A stretch of 64,000 nucleotides of DNA from Thiothrix phosphatis (lineage in GTDB: Bacteria; Pseudomonadota; Gammaproteobacteria; Thiotrichales; Thiotrichaceae). Of this stretch, positions 7,980-17,721 are shown piece by piece. Location of the stretch: positions 36,011 to 100,010 of the forward strand of contig NZ_JAYMYJ010000042.1 in assembly GCF_035668035.1 (NCBI RefSeq). Reading direction: 5' to 3'. The translations under genes and the position numbers were made by a program. Below the pieces are notes generated by a model. It had not been told where the DNA came from, did not search any database, and saw only the letters and a program-made list of their open reading frames with translations. Position 1 is the first letter of the stretch. Each line of letters begins with the position of its first letter.

Positions 7980-9002
7980 ATGGAATTGCAAACTGTTATA
8001 CGTAAGATTACTGAAAACGGTTCACTTTCTGCTGAAGAAATGACCGATGCCATGCGCGCCATTATGACCGGGCAGGCGACTCCTGCCCAGATTGGCGGTT
8101 TCCTGATTGGCTTGCGGATGCGGGGTGAAACCGTCACCGAAATCAGCGCCGCCGCCAGCGTCATGCGTGAGCTTTCCACCAAAGTAAAAGTTGCCCCTGA
8201 GCATTTGGTTGATACCTGCGGGACAGGCGGCGATGCTTCCGGCACCTTCAATATCTCCACTGCCAGCGCGTTTGTGGCGGCTGCTGCGGGGGCGCGGGTC
8301 GCCAAGCATGGCAACCGCTCCATTTCCAGCAAGTCCGGCAGCGCCGATGTGCTGGAAGCCGCTGGCGTAAACCTCAACCTGCTGCCTGAACAGGTCGCCG
8401 AATGCATCGATGAATTGGGTGTCGGTTTCCTGTTCGCCCAACGTCACCACGCCGCTATGGGTCATGCCAGCGCGCCGCGTAAGGAGCTGGGGGTGCGCAC
8501 CATTTTCAACCTGCTGGGCCCCATGTCCAACCCCGCCAATGCGCCCAACCAGGTGCTGGGGGTGTTTGGCAAGCAATGGGTGCGCCCGATGGTGGAAGTG
8601 CTGCAAACGTTGGGCAGCCGCCATGTCATGGTGGTGCATGCTGAAGACGGCTTGGATGAAATCAGCATCGCCAGCCCAACCCATGTGGCTGAACTGAAAG
8701 ATGGGGTGGTGAGTGAATATGACATCCGCCCAGAAGATTTTGGCTTGGGCATCGCCAGCCTCGACAGCATCCGGGTGGATGCGCCGGACGCCAGCCTGAG
8801 CTTGATCCGGCAAGTATTGGCGGGTGAAGCTGGCGTCGCGCGCGACATTGTGTGCCTGAACGCAGGCGCCGCCATTTACGTTGCCGGTTTGTCCGCTAAC
8901 CATGCGGAAGGCGTCGCCAAAGCACAGCAGGCGGTTGATTCCGGCGCTGCTGCTGGACGCCTGCAACAACTGATTGACCTGACTAACAGTTTCAAAGCCT
9001 GA
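7980..9002 (+). CDS. trpD: anthranilate phosphoribosyltransferase
   Basis: 340 residues. Transfers phosphoribosyl from PRPP to anthranilate, the second step of the tryptophan branch. The glycine-rich PRPP site DTCGTGGDASGTFNIST, the NRSISSKSGSADVLEA segment and the VVHAEDGLDEIS motif are all present. The stop overlaps the trpC start by one base (TGATG), giving tight coupling. trpE and trpG, often just upstream, are not here; the upstream gene is the divergent DUF2892. Confidence 0.96.
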   Translation: MELQTVIRKITENGSLSAEEMTDAMRAIMTGQATPAQIGGFLIGLRMRGETVTEISAAASVMRELSTKVKVAPEHLVDTCGTGGDASGTFNISTASAFVAAAAGARVAKHGNRSISSKSGSADVLEAAGVNLNLLPEQVAECIDELGVGFLFAQRHHAAMGHASAPRKELGVRTIFNLLGPMSNPANAPNQVLGVFGKQWVRPMVEVLQTLGSRHVMVVHAEDGLDEISIASPTHVAELKDGVVSEYDIRPEDFGLGIASLDSIRVDAPDASLSLIRQVLAGEAGVARDIVCLNAGAAIYVAGLSANHAEGVAKAQQAVDSGAAAGRLQQLIDLTNSFKA

Positions 9003-9811
9003 TGAGCACTTCTGACATCCTGCAAAAAATCCTGCGCACCAAGCAGGAGGAAATCGCCTTTCGGTCTATGAGCCATCCACTGTCACAGCTGAAGGAGGAA
9101 GCGGCGGCAGCTTCGCCGGTGCGTGGTTTCCTGCAATCCATGCGCAGACGGCTGATGGCGGGCGATCCGGCAATCATTGCCGAAATCAAGAAAGCTTCTC
9201 CCAGCAAAGGCGTAATCCGGGCGGATTTTGATCCAGTGGCGATTGCGCAAAGTTATGAGCAGGGTGGGGCCGCCTGCCTATCGGTGCTGACTGATGCACA
9301 ATACTTTCAGGGGCATGAAACCTATCTGCAAGCAGCACGGGCTGCCTGCAACCTGCCGGTTATCCGTAAAGATTTCATCGTTGATCCGTATCAAGTTTAC
9401 GAAGCGCGTGCGATTGGCGCAGACTGTATCCTGCTGATCGTGGCGGCATTGACTGACGCACAAATGATGGAACTGTACCAGCTTGCTGCCGAATTGGAGA
9501 TGGATGTTCTGATAGAGGTGCATGATCAGGATGAACTCGAACGTACCGTGCGTCTCAATGCCCCATTGATCGGCGTCAACAACCGCAACCTTCGTACTTT
9601 CACCACCAGTTTGCAAACTACTCTCGACCTGCTGCCCCGGATTCCGTCCGATGCCTTGCTGGTCACGGAAAGCGGCATCCATTCCCAAGCTGATATTCAA
9701 TTGATGCGCACCCACGGTGTGCACGCCTTTCTGGTCGGGGAAGCCTTCATGCGGGCGCAGGATCCAGGCGCGGAACTGAGAAACCTGTTTTTCCCGCAAA
9801 CGAGCACTTAA
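9002..9811 (+). CDS. trpC: indole-3-glycerol phosphate synthase
   Basis: 269 residues, single-domain TIM barrel without the TrpF fusion seen in enterics. Closes the indole ring of CdRP in the tryptophan pathway. Visible catalytic motifs include AEIKKASPSKG (catalytic lysine), VIRKDFIVDPYQVYEARAIG, LIEVHD, and IGVNNRNLRTF. It follows trpD with a one-base overlap and is 3 bp from lgt, so the run trpD-trpC-lgt-thyA is probably one transcript. Confidence 0.96.
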   Translation: MSTSDILQKILRTKQEEIAFRSMSHPLSQLKEEAAAASPVRGFLQSMRRRLMAGDPAIIAEIKKASPSKGVIRADFDPVAIAQSYEQGGAACLSVLTDAQYFQGHETYLQAARAACNLPVIRKDFIVDPYQVYEARAIGADCILLIVAALTDAQMMELYQLAAELEMDVLIEVHDQDELERTVRLNAPLIGVNNRNLRTFTTSLQTTLDLLPRIPSDALLVTESGIHSQADIQLMRTHGVHAFLVGEAFMRAQDPGAELRNLFFPQTST

Positions 9812-9814
9812 GCC

Positions 9815-10606
9815 ATGTTGGTACATCCTCAGTTTGACCCGATTGCGCTTTCCATTGGCCCGCTGAAAATCCACTGGTATGGGTTGATGTATGTGGTCGG
9901 CTTCCTCGGTTTTCTGATTATCGGCAAGATGCGTTCAAAAGAACCCAACAGCGTCATGACCCCAGACCGGGTGGATGACATGATGTTCTGGGGCGCGATT
10001 GGCGTAGTGGCGGGCGGACGTGTCGGCTACATGCTGTTTTACAACCTGAAAGGTTTTCTGTCTGATCCCGTTTCCATTTTCTATGTATGGGATGGCGGGA
10101 TGAGCTTCCATGGCGGCCTGTTGGGCGTCATTCTGGCGATGTTCCCGCTGGCGCGTCGCTGGAAACTGAGTTTCTTTCAGGTCAGCGATTTTGTCGCGCC
10201 ATTGGTTCCCATTGGCTTGGGTGCTGGGCGGATCGGGAATTTCATCAATGGCGAGTTGTGGGGGCGGCCTACAGATGTTCCATGGGGCATGGTGTTTCCG
10301 GCGGTCGATAACCTGCCGCGCCACCCTTCCCAACTCTATCAGGCATTTTTGGAAGGCTTGGTGTTGTTTTTGGTGTTGAACTGGTTCCGGAAGCGTTCGC
10401 CGCCTGTCGGTGCCATTTCCGGGCTGTTTCTGGTGGGGTATGGGATAGCCCGCATTGTGGTGGAGTTTGTACGCGAACCAGACAAGCAGCTTGGCTACGT
10501 CGCCTGGAACTGGGTTACGCAGGGGCAATTGTTAAGTTTGCCGATGGTGCTGTTGGGCCTGTTGTTCATGTGGTGGGCATACAAGTCTAAGGCGGCCAAA
10601 CGGTGA
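9815..10606 (+). CDS. lgt: prolipoprotein diacylglyceryl transferase
   Basis: 263 residues, polytopic inner-membrane enzyme that adds diacylglycerol from phosphatidylglycerol to the lipobox cysteine of prolipoproteins, the first step of lipoprotein maturation. The family signature GLGAGRIGNFINGELWGRPT is clear, and IHWYGLMYVVGF near the N-terminus and HPSQLYQAFLEG downstream also match. Its stop overlaps the GTG start of thyA by 4 bp, the usual lgt-thyA pairing in gammaproteobacteria. Its substrates in this window include the CHAP lipoprotein at 36.9 kb. Confidence 0.96.
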   Translation: MLVHPQFDPIALSIGPLKIHWYGLMYVVGFLGFLIIGKMRSKEPNSVMTPDRVDDMMFWGAIGVVAGGRVGYMLFYNLKGFLSDPVSIFYVWDGGMSFHGGLLGVILAMFPLARRWKLSFFQVSDFVAPLVPIGLGAGRIGNFINGELWGRPTDVPWGMVFPAVDNLPRHPSQLYQAFLEGLVLFLVLNWFRKRSPPVGAISGLFLVGYGIARIVVEFVREPDKQLGYVAWNWVTQGQLLSLPMVLLGLLFMWWAYKSKAAKR

Positions 10607-11397
10607 AACAGTACCTCGACCTGATGCGCCATGTACGCGATTATGGCGTGAGAAAAAATGACCGTACTGGCACTGGGACGGTATCTGTCTTTGGCCATCA
10701 GATGCGCTTCGACCTGAGTGAAGGTTTTCCGCTCGTCACCACCAAGAAGCTGCACTTGCGCTCCATCATCCATGAATTGCTGTGGTTCCTGCAAGGCGAC
10801 ACCAATATCCGCTACCTGAAGGAACATGGTGTCAGCATTTGGGATGAGTGGGCGGATGGGAATGGCGATCTTGGCCCGGTTTATGGTTACCAGTGGCGTA
10901 ACTGGCCAACACCGGATGGGCGGCATATCGACCAGATCTCCCAGGTGCTCAAACAGTTGCAACACAACCCGGATTCGCGCCGCATCATTGTCAGCGCCTG
11001 GAACGTGGCGGATGTGGACAACATGGCCTTGCCGCCCTGCCATGCGTTGTTCCAGTTTTATGTGGCGGAAGGTAGGCTGTCCTGCCAGTTATACCAGCGT
11101 AGCGCTGATATTTTCCTCGGTGTGCCGTTCAATATCGCCTCCTATGCGCTGTTGACCCTGATGATGGCGCAAGTGACTGGATTACAGCCGGGCGAATTCA
11201 TCCATACGCTGGGGGATGCGCACCTGTATTCCAACCATCTGGAGCAGGTGGCGTTGCAACTCAGCCGTGAACCCTATCCGCTGCCACAGATGAAGTTGAA
11301 CCCAGCAATCACCAATCTGTTTGATTTTACTTACGAAGATTTTGAACTTGCGGATTATCAGCATCATCCGCACATAAAAGCGCCAGTAGCGGTATGA
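10603..11397 (+). CDS. thyA: thymidylate synthase
   Basis: 264 residues from a GTG start (GTGA overlap with lgt). Methylates dUMP to dTMP with methylene-tetrahydrofolate. The catalytic cysteine motif ALPPCHALFQFYV, the arginine-containing RRIIVSAWN, and the C-terminal folate and dUMP contacts SADIFLGVPFNIASYALL are intact. Length equals the E. coli enzyme. It works downstream of dut. It is the last gene of the trpD-trpC-lgt-thyA run; a 127-bp gap without obvious signals precedes pyc. Confidence 0.97.
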   Translation: MKQYLDLMRHVRDYGVRKNDRTGTGTVSVFGHQMRFDLSEGFPLVTTKKLHLRSIIHELLWFLQGDTNIRYLKEHGVSIWDEWADGNGDLGPVYGYQWRNWPTPDGRHIDQISQVLKQLQHNPDSRRIIVSAWNVADVDNMALPPCHALFQFYVAEGRLSCQLYQRSADIFLGVPFNIASYALLTLMMAQVTGLQPGEFIHTLGDAHLYSNHLEQVALQLSREPYPLPQMKLNPAITNLFDFTYEDFELADYQHHPHIKAPVAV

Positions 11398-11524
11398 AGG
11401 CGCCGCGCAGCTTTACAGCAGCCCGCCACTCACGCAAACTATCAGAAACAGCAAAAGCGCGGTAAACATCCGTGCACCGTCCACAGTCGCAGCAACCCGA
11501 TCCAACCATCACGAAGGTAGTGCA

Positions 11525-14500
11525 ATGACCCGGCAAATCAAGAAACTTCTGGTCGCCAACCGTGGCGAAATTGCAGTCCGTATCCTGCGGGCAGCGTCCG
11601 AACTCAAGCTGTGTACGGTTTCCATCTACACCTATGAGGATCGCTTCTCGCCACACCGCTACAAGGCTGATGAGGCTTACCAGATCGGTAAGGATGATGA
11701 GCCGCTCAAGCCCTACCTCGATATCGAAGCCATTATCCAGGTGGCCAAGCGCAACCATGTTGACGCCATCCACCCCGGCTACGGCTTCCTGTCCGAAAAC
11801 GTCACGTTCGCCCGCCGTTGCCGTGAGGAAGGCATCATTTTCGTCGGCCCGACCCCGGAAGCGATGGAAAGGCTTGGCGACAAGGTGGCGGCCAAGGAAA
11901 ACGCCATCACCGCCGGTTTGCCCGTCATTGAAGACAGCAAGGAGCCACTGGCCACCCTGGAAATTGCCCGCCGGGAAGCTGACCGCATCGGTTACCCATT
12001 GATGCTGAAAGCGGCGGCAGGCGGCGGCGGGCGCGGCATGCGTGTGCTGCGCGAACCGGCGCAACTGGAGCAGGCGTACAACGATGCCCGCAATGAAGCC
12101 TTGAAGGCGTTCGGCGACAATACCGTTTTCCTGGAAAAATACATCGATTCGCCCAAGCATCTCGAAGTACAGATTCTCGGCGACACCCATGGCAACATCG
12201 TCCACCTGTATGAGCGCGACTGTTCAGTGCAACGCCGTTTCCAGAAAGTGGTGGAAGTCGCCCCCAGCACCGGTTTGAAAGATGAAACCCGCGAAAACCT
12301 GTACAAATACGCGCTGGCCATCACCCGCCACGTCAATTATTCCTGCGCAGGCACGGTTGAGTTCCTGGTCGACAAGGATGAAAAAATCTATTTCATCGAG
12401 GTCAACCCGCGTGTCCAGGTGGAGCACACCATCACCGAAGAAGTGACCGGCATCGACATCGTGCGCAGCCAGATCCTTATTGCGGGCGGGGCAAGGTTGG
12501 ATGACCCGGAAATCGGCATCCCTTCACAGGCGGCGGTTGAGTGCAACGGTTACGCCGTACAGTGCCGCATCACCACGGAAGACCCGGAAAACGGCTTCAA
12601 GCCTGACTACGGCACCATCATCGCCTACCGCAGCAGTGGTGGCTTTGGCGTGCGCCTGGATGCGGGCGCGGCCTACCCCGGCGCCAAGGTTTCGCCATTT
12701 TTCGACTCCATGCTGGTCAAGGTCACCACCTGGGGACGTTCGCTGGAAGGTGCGGCCAACCGCAACCTGCGCGCGTTGCAGGAATTCCGTATCCGTGGGG
12801 TGAAAACCAATATCGGCTTCCTGGAAAATGTGCTGCAACATCCAGTGTTCACGGGCGGCAAGTGCACCGTCACCTTCATTGACAACCACTCGGAGCTGTT
12901 CCATACACCGCAACGCTTCGACCGCGGCACCAAAACGCTGAAGTTCATCGGCAACGTGGTCGTCAACGGCAACCCGGATGTGAAATATATCGATCCGCAC
13001 AAGCATTTCCGCAAGCCGATCGTCCCCGAGTTCAACAAAGTTGGCGCATACCCCAAGGGCACCAAGAACCTGCTGGATGAATTGGGTGCGGAAAAATTCT
13101 GCCAATGGGTCAAGGATCAGCCGCATATCATGTACACCGACACCACCATGCGCGACGCCCACCAGTCGCTGCTGGCCACTCGGGTGCGTACTGAGGACAT
13201 GCTGAAAGTCGCGGAAGGTTTCGCCAAAAACCATTCGCAGATGTTCTCGCTGGAGTTGTGGGGCGGCGCGACTTTCGACGTGGCCATGCGCTTCCTGCAT
13301 GAATGCCCGTGGGACCGCCTCAAGCAACTGCGTGAAGCTATCCCCAATATCCTGTTCCAGATGTTGTTCCGTGGCTCCAACGCGGTGGGCTATACCGCCT
13401 ATCCGGATAACGTGGTGGAGGCCTTCATCGAAAAATCCTGGGAAAATGGCATCGATGTCTTCCGCATCTTTGATTCCCTCAACTGGATCGAAGGGATGCG
13501 CAAGTCTATCCAGTGTGTGCGTGAGCGTACCGGTGGGATTGCCGAGGGCACCATTTGCTACACTGGCAATGTGCTGAACAAAGACCCATCCAACAAGTTC
13601 AACCTGCAATACTACCTGGATCTGGCCAAACAACTGGAAGACGCCGGTTCCCACATGCTGGCGGTCAAGGATATGGCTGGCCTGCTGAAGCCATATGCGG
13701 CGGCAGAATTGATTCCGGCCCTGAAGGAAGCGGTCAGCATCCCGATCCATCTGCATACCCATGACACCGCCTCCATCCAGTCCGCCACTTTGCTGAAAGC
13801 GATTGAATCTGGTGTGGATGTGGTCGACGGCTGTATGAGCTCCATGTCCGGCCTGACCTCACAGGTCAACCTGAACTCGCTGATTGCCGCCATGGAAGGC
13901 CAGCCGCGTGAACAGCCGTTCAACCTGCGCTCCCTCAACGATTACGCCAACTATTGGGAAGACGTGCGCGAAATGTACTACCCGTTTGAGTCCGGCTTGA
14001 AAGCGGGCACGGCGGAAGTCTACAACCACGAAATTCCAGGCGGCCAGTATTCCAACCTGCGCCCGCAGGCCATTGCGTTGGGCCTGGAGCATAAGTTCGA
14101 GGAAGTGAAGGAAAACTACGCTGTCGTCAACCGCATGTTCGGCGACATCGTCAAGGTCACCCCATCCTCCAAAGTGGTGGGCGACATGGCGATTTACATG
14201 ACCTCCAACGGCCTGACCGAGCAGGATGTGATGGAGCGTGGCGCTGCCTTGGCGTTCCCGGATTCCGTCATCGACTTGTTCAAGGGTGGCTTGGGGCAAG
14301 TGCCCGGCGGTTTCCCGAAGAAATTGAGCGACATTATCCTCAAGGGTGAAAAGCCATACACTGGCCGCCCGAATGATCACCTCAAGCCAGTCGACCTGGA
14401 TGCCGAGTTTGAAGCTTTCAAACAGGAGTTTGATCCTGAGCAGACTTTCCTCGATTTCCTGTCGTTCAAGATGTACCCGGCAGTGTTCCGCGAGTTCTAC

Positions 14501-14968
14501 AAGCATCAGCAGGAATACGGCGATGTCAGCCATCTGCCAACCCCGCTGTTCTTCTACGGCGTCAAGCTGAATGAGGAAGTGGATGTGGCATTGGGCAAAG
14601 GCAAGATGCTGATTATCCGCATGCTCTACCGTTCCCCGACCGATGAAAACGGCATGTGCTCCGTCACCTTCAACTTCAATGGGCAGATTCGTGCCGTTCA
14701 GGTTCGTGACCTGTCCGTGAAGCCGACCAAAGCCACCAACCGCAAGGCGGTGGAGGCCAATGAAGTTGGCACCTCGTTGCAGGGCAAGCTCTCCACCATC
14801 CTGGTCAGGGCAGGGGATGAGGTTGAGCAGAATACGCCGTTGTTCGTGATTGAGGCGATGAAGATGGAGACCACCATCACAGCGCCGGGTGCTGGCAAGG
14901 TCAAGAAAATTCACCTGCACGAAGGTGAATTGGTCGAGCAAGGCGATCTGGTCATCGAACTGGAATAA
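11525..14968 (+). CDS. pyc: pyruvate carboxylase, single chain
   Basis: 1147 residues. ATP- and biotin-dependent carboxylation of pyruvate to oxaloacetate, an anaplerotic entry to the TCA cycle. Domains in order: biotin carboxylase (about 1-450; KAAAGGGGRGMR, EVNPRVQVEHT), carboxyltransferase (about 530-810; TDTTMRDAHQSLLATR, VKDMAGLL, LHTHDT), the PYC/OADA conserved region, and the biotinyl domain with EAMKMETTI, whose lysine takes biotin. A single polypeptide is less common in gammaproteobacteria than the split two-subunit form but well known. It is probably monocistronic, with a terminator-like hairpin downstream. Confidence 0.96.
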   Translation: MTRQIKKLLVANRGEIAVRILRAASELKLCTVSIYTYEDRFSPHRYKADEAYQIGKDDEPLKPYLDIEAIIQVAKRNHVDAIHPGYGFLSENVTFARRCREEGIIFVGPTPEAMERLGDKVAAKENAITAGLPVIEDSKEPLATLEIARREADRIGYPLMLKAAAGGGGRGMRVLREPAQLEQAYNDARNEALKAFGDNTVFLEKYIDSPKHLEVQILGDTHGNIVHLYERDCSVQRRFQKVVEVAPSTGLKDETRENLYKYALAITRHVNYSCAGTVEFLVDKDEKIYFIEVNPRVQVEHTITEEVTGIDIVRSQILIAGGARLDDPEIGIPSQAAVECNGYAVQCRITTEDPENGFKPDYGTIIAYRSSGGFGVRLDAGAAYPGAKVSPFFDSMLVKVTTWGRSLEGAANRNLRALQEFRIRGVKTNIGFLENVLQHPVFTGGKCTVTFIDNHSELFHTPQRFDRGTKTLKFIGNVVVNGNPDVKYIDPHKHFRKPIVPEFNKVGAYPKGTKNLLDELGAEKFCQWVKDQPHIMYTDTTMRDAHQSLLATRVRTEDMLKVAEGFAKNHSQMFSLELWGGATFDVAMRFLHECPWDRLKQLREAIPNILFQMLFRGSNAVGYTAYPDNVVEAFIEKSWENGIDVFRIFDSLNWIEGMRKSIQCVRERTGGIAEGTICYTGNVLNKDPSNKFNLQYYLDLAKQLEDAGSHMLAVKDMAGLLKPYAAAELIPALKEAVSIPIHLHTHDTASIQSATLLKAIESGVDVVDGCMSSMSGLTSQVNLNSLIAAMEGQPREQPFNLRSLNDYANYWEDVREMYYPFESGLKAGTAEVYNHEIPGGQYSNLRPQAIALGLEHKFEEVKENYAVVNRMFGDIVKVTPSSKVVGDMAIYMTSNGLTEQDVMERGAALAFPDSVIDLFKGGLGQVPGGFPKKLSDIILKGEKPYTGRPNDHLKPVDLDAEFEAFKQEFDPEQTFLDFLSFKMYPAVFREFYKHQQEYGDVSHLPTPLFFYGVKLNEEVDVALGKGKMLIIRMLYRSPTDENGMCSVTFNFNGQIRAVQVRDLSVKPTKATNRKAVEANEVGTSLQGKLSTILVRAGDEVEQNTPLFVIEAMKMETTITAPGAGKVKKIHLHEGELVEQGDLVIELE

Positions 14969-14983
14969 TCTCTCTTGCTAAGG

Positions 14984-15012
14984 GGAAGGCGGGTAATATC
15001 CACCCGCTTTCC
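14984..15012 (+). terminator. Terminator-like hairpin after pyc
   Basis: GGAAGGCGGGT (14984-14994) pairs with ACCCGCTTTCC (15002-15012) over 11 bp with one G-U, around a 7-nt loop. The T-rich strand lies in the descending arm and continues as tttcc. It separates pyc from the heat-shock operon. Confidence 0.55.
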
Positions 15013-15046
15013 TTTCCACCCATGCAACAAATTTGTCTGCTGTTCT

Positions 15047-15074
15047 CTTGAAATCCTGCAATCCAACCCTACTT
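15047..15074 (+). promoter_or_regulatory. Sigma-32-like promoter of grpE
   Basis: CTTGAA (15047-15052), a 14-bp spacer, then CCCTACTT (15067-15074), close to the RpoH consensus CTTGAA and CCCCATNT. It lies 40 bp upstream of the grpE start. Confidence 0.6.
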
Positions 15075-15113
15075 TCCATGGCGAAATGACTTTTATCGCT
15101 GTGGAGTAGAACA

Positions 15114-15671
15114 ATGAATGATCCCAAAGAGATGAACTTGCAGGACGTGGCTGCCAACGGTGCGGAAGAGGCGGTTGCCGAAGCAGCGGAAGTGGTTGAT
15201 GTTGAGCCGTTGAATATCGAACAGTTGCAATCTGAACTGGAAAAGGCCAAGGCTGAAGCCGCCAACAATTACGACCAGTTTCTGCGTACACAGGCGGAAA
15301 TCGCCAACCAGCGTCGCCGCACCGATAAGCAGGTGGAAGATGCGCACAAATATGCGGTGCAGAAATTTGTCGAAGCCCTGATCCCTGTTGTCGACAGCCT
15401 TGAAATGGGCGTGCAGGCGGAAGGCGACATTGACCAAATCCGCGAAGGGATAAAGCTGACCCTGAAGCAATTCGAATCCGTCATGGAAAAATTCAACATC
15501 GAAGTGGTCGGCAAACCGGGCGATGCCTTCAATCCTGAGCACCATCAAGCCATGTCGATGCAGCCGCATCCCGAGTTTGACAACAACACCGTTTCCATGG
15601 TCATGCAGAAAGGCTATCTGTTGAATGGCCGGGTGGTGCGTCCGGCCATGGTCATGATCAGCAAAAAATGA
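15114..15671 (+). CDS. grpE: GrpE nucleotide exchange factor
   Basis: 185 residues. Releases ADP from DnaK and so resets the chaperone cycle. An acidic N-terminal tail (residues 1-45) leads into a long coiled coil (about 45-100; LQSELEKAKAEAANNYDQFL) and the beta domain with NPEHHQAMSMQPHPEF and GYLLNGRVVRPAMVMI. It heads the grpE-dnaK-dnaJ group, which keeps the common gammaproteobacterial order, and is preceded by a sigma-32-like promoter. Confidence 0.96.
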   Translation: MNDPKEMNLQDVAANGAEEAVAEAAEVVDVEPLNIEQLQSELEKAKAEAANNYDQFLRTQAEIANQRRRTDKQVEDAHKYAVQKFVEALIPVVDSLEMGVQAEGDIDQIREGIKLTLKQFESVMEKFNIEVVGKPGDAFNPEHHQAMSMQPHPEFDNNTVSMVMQKGYLLNGRVVRPAMVMISKK

Positions 15672-15690
15672 AGAATCTGTTGCACGGGCT

Positions 15691-15717
15691 CTTGAAAACG
15701 GGCGAATAACCCCACAT
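15691..15717 (+). promoter_or_regulatory. Sigma-32-like promoter of dnaK
   Basis: CTTGAA (15691-15696), a 13-bp spacer, then CCCCACAT (15710-15717): a near-perfect RpoH site. It begins 20 bp after the grpE stop and 52 bp before dnaK, so dnaK has its own heat-shock promoter. Confidence 0.75.
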
Positions 15718-15768
15718 TAACAAGCCAATTGAATTGCGCTTACACCAAGAATTCTGGAGAAACACATC

Positions 15769-17700
15769 ATGGGAAAAATTATCGGCATTGACCTTGGCAC
15801 CACCAACTCCTGCGTCGCCATCATGGACGGCGACAAGCCACGGGTCATTGAAAACTCTGAAGGCGACCGCACCACGCCTTCCATCATTGCCTTCACCGAT
15901 GAAGAAGTGCTGGTTGGCCAGACCGCCAAACGCCAGGCCGTCACCAACCCGGAAAATACCCTGTACGCCATCAAGCGCCTGATTGGTCGCCGCTTCCAGG
16001 AAGATGCCGTACAGAAAGACATCAAACTGGTGCCTTACAAAATCGTCAAGGCCGACAATGGTGATGCATGGGTGGACGTGCGCGGCAAGAAAATGGCCCC
16101 GCCGGAAATTTCCGCCCGTGTCCTGATGAAAATGAAGAAAACCGCCGAAGATTATCTGGGCGAGACGGTCACGGAAGCGGTCATCACCGTTCCGGCCTAT
16201 TTCAATGACTCCCAACGTCAGGCAACCAAGGACGCAGGCAAAATCGCTGGTCTGGAAGTCAAACGCATCATCAATGAGCCGACTGCTGCGGCGCTGGCTT
16301 ATGGGATGGACAAGTCCAAAGGCGACAGCAAAATCGCGGTCTACGACTTGGGCGGCGGCACCTTCGACATCTCCATCATTGAGATCGCTGACGTTGACGG
16401 TGAAATGCAGTTTGAAGTGCTTTCCACCAACGGCGACACCTTCCTGGGTGGTGAAGACTTCGATATGCGCATGATCGACTATCTGGCCGATGAGTTCCGC
16501 AAGACCAGCGGCATTGACCTGAAAGGCGATCCACTGGCGATGCAGCGCCTCAAGGACGCGGCGGAAAAAGCCAAGATTGAGCTGTCTTCCAGCCAACAGA
16601 CGGACGTCAACCTGCCCTACATCACGGCTGACGCGACTGGCCCGAAACACTTGAACATCAAGGTGACCCGCGCCAAGCTGGAAGCGCTGGTGGATGACCT
16701 GATCAGCCGCACCATCGAGCCTTGCAAGATTGCGCTGAAAGACGCCGGGCTGTCTGCTTCCCAGATCAACGATGTGATTTTAGTTGGTGGCCAGACCCGC
16801 ATGCCGAAAGTTCAGGAAGCGGTGAAAAACTTCTTTGGCAAGGAGCCGCGCAAAGACGTCAACCCTGATGAAGCGGTGGCGGTCGGCGCAGCCATCCAGG
16901 GCGGCGTATTGAGCGGTGGCGTGAAAGACATCCTGCTGCTGGACGTTACCCCGCTGTCACTGGGGATCGAAACCTTGGGCGGTGTTTCCACCAAACTGAT
17001 CCAGAAGAACACCACCATCCCCACCAAAGCATCCCAGGTGTTCTCAACGGCGGATGACAACCAGACGGCGGTTACCGTGCATGTCCTGCAAGGTGAACGC
17101 GAAATGGCGCGTGACAACAAGTCACTGGGCCGTTTTGACCTGCAAGACATTCCACCTGCGCCGCGCGGCATGCCGCAGATCGAAGTCATCTTCGACATCG
17201 ATGCCAACGGTATCCTGAATGTGACTGCGAAAGACAAGGCGACTGGCAAGCAGCAGAACATCGTCATCAAGGCTTCTTCCGGCTTGTCTGATGCGGAAGT
17301 CGAGCAGATGGTCAAGGACGCGGAAGCGCACGCCGAGGAAGACAAACGGCAGCGTGAACTGGTTGATGTCCGCAATCAGGCCGACGCCATGATCCATGCA
17401 ACCGAAAAGTCGCTGAAAGAATACGGCGACAAGGCACCGGGAGCCGACCGCGCCAACCTGGAGTCCCTGATCAGCGAACTGCGTGACGCGGTGAAAGGCG
17501 ACAACAAGGATGTCATCCAGCGCAAGTCCGAAGCCCTGATGGAAGCTTCCGGCAAGCTGATGCAAGCAATGGCGGGTGGCCAGGCCGAAGGCGGCGCAGG
17601 GGCGGCCGCTGGTGCAGGGGCACAGCAGCAGGCTGGCGGCAAGTCCGGTGATGACGATATAGTTGACGCTGAATTTGAAGAAGTCGACGGTAAGAAGTAA
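15769..17700 (+). CDS. dnaK: chaperone Hsp70
   Basis: 643 residues. ATP-driven folding chaperone working with DnaJ and GrpE. The nucleotide-binding domain starts MGKIIGIDLGTTNSCVAIMD and includes the phosphate loops VYDLGGGTFDISI and LVGGQTRMPKVQ; the interdomain linker DILLLDVTPLSLGIET leads into the substrate-binding domain and helical lid. A glycine/alanine/glutamine-rich segment precedes the conserved acidic tail DDDIVDAEFEEVD, typical of gram-negative DnaK. The ATG at 15769 is in the canonical position. Confidence 0.98.
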   Translation: MGKIIGIDLGTTNSCVAIMDGDKPRVIENSEGDRTTPSIIAFTDEEVLVGQTAKRQAVTNPENTLYAIKRLIGRRFQEDAVQKDIKLVPYKIVKADNGDAWVDVRGKKMAPPEISARVLMKMKKTAEDYLGETVTEAVITVPAYFNDSQRQATKDAGKIAGLEVKRIINEPTAAALAYGMDKSKGDSKIAVYDLGGGTFDISIIEIADVDGEMQFEVLSTNGDTFLGGEDFDMRMIDYLADEFRKTSGIDLKGDPLAMQRLKDAAEKAKIELSSSQQTDVNLPYITADATGPKHLNIKVTRAKLEALVDDLISRTIEPCKIALKDAGLSASQINDVILVGGQTRMPKVQEAVKNFFGKEPRKDVNPDEAVAVGAAIQGGVLSGGVKDILLLDVTPLSLGIETLGGVSTKLIQKNTTIPTKASQVFSTADDNQTAVTVHVLQGEREMARDNKSLGRFDLQDIPPAPRGMPQIEVIFDIDANGILNVTAKDKATGKQQNIVIKASSGLSDAEVEQMVKDAEAHAEEDKRQRELVDVRNQADAMIHATEKSLKEYGDKAPGADRANLESLISELRDAVKGDNKDVIQRKSEALMEASGKLMQAMAGGQAEGGAGAAAGAGAQQQAGGKSGDDDIVDAEFEEVDGKK

Positions 17701-17721
17701 GCTAACAGCCTTTTACCCGTA

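Noticed and set aside
12524..13762. 412-residue open frame antisense to pyc
   Set aside because: Fully inside pyruvate carboxylase, whose domains are intact; no start signal or recognisable motif.
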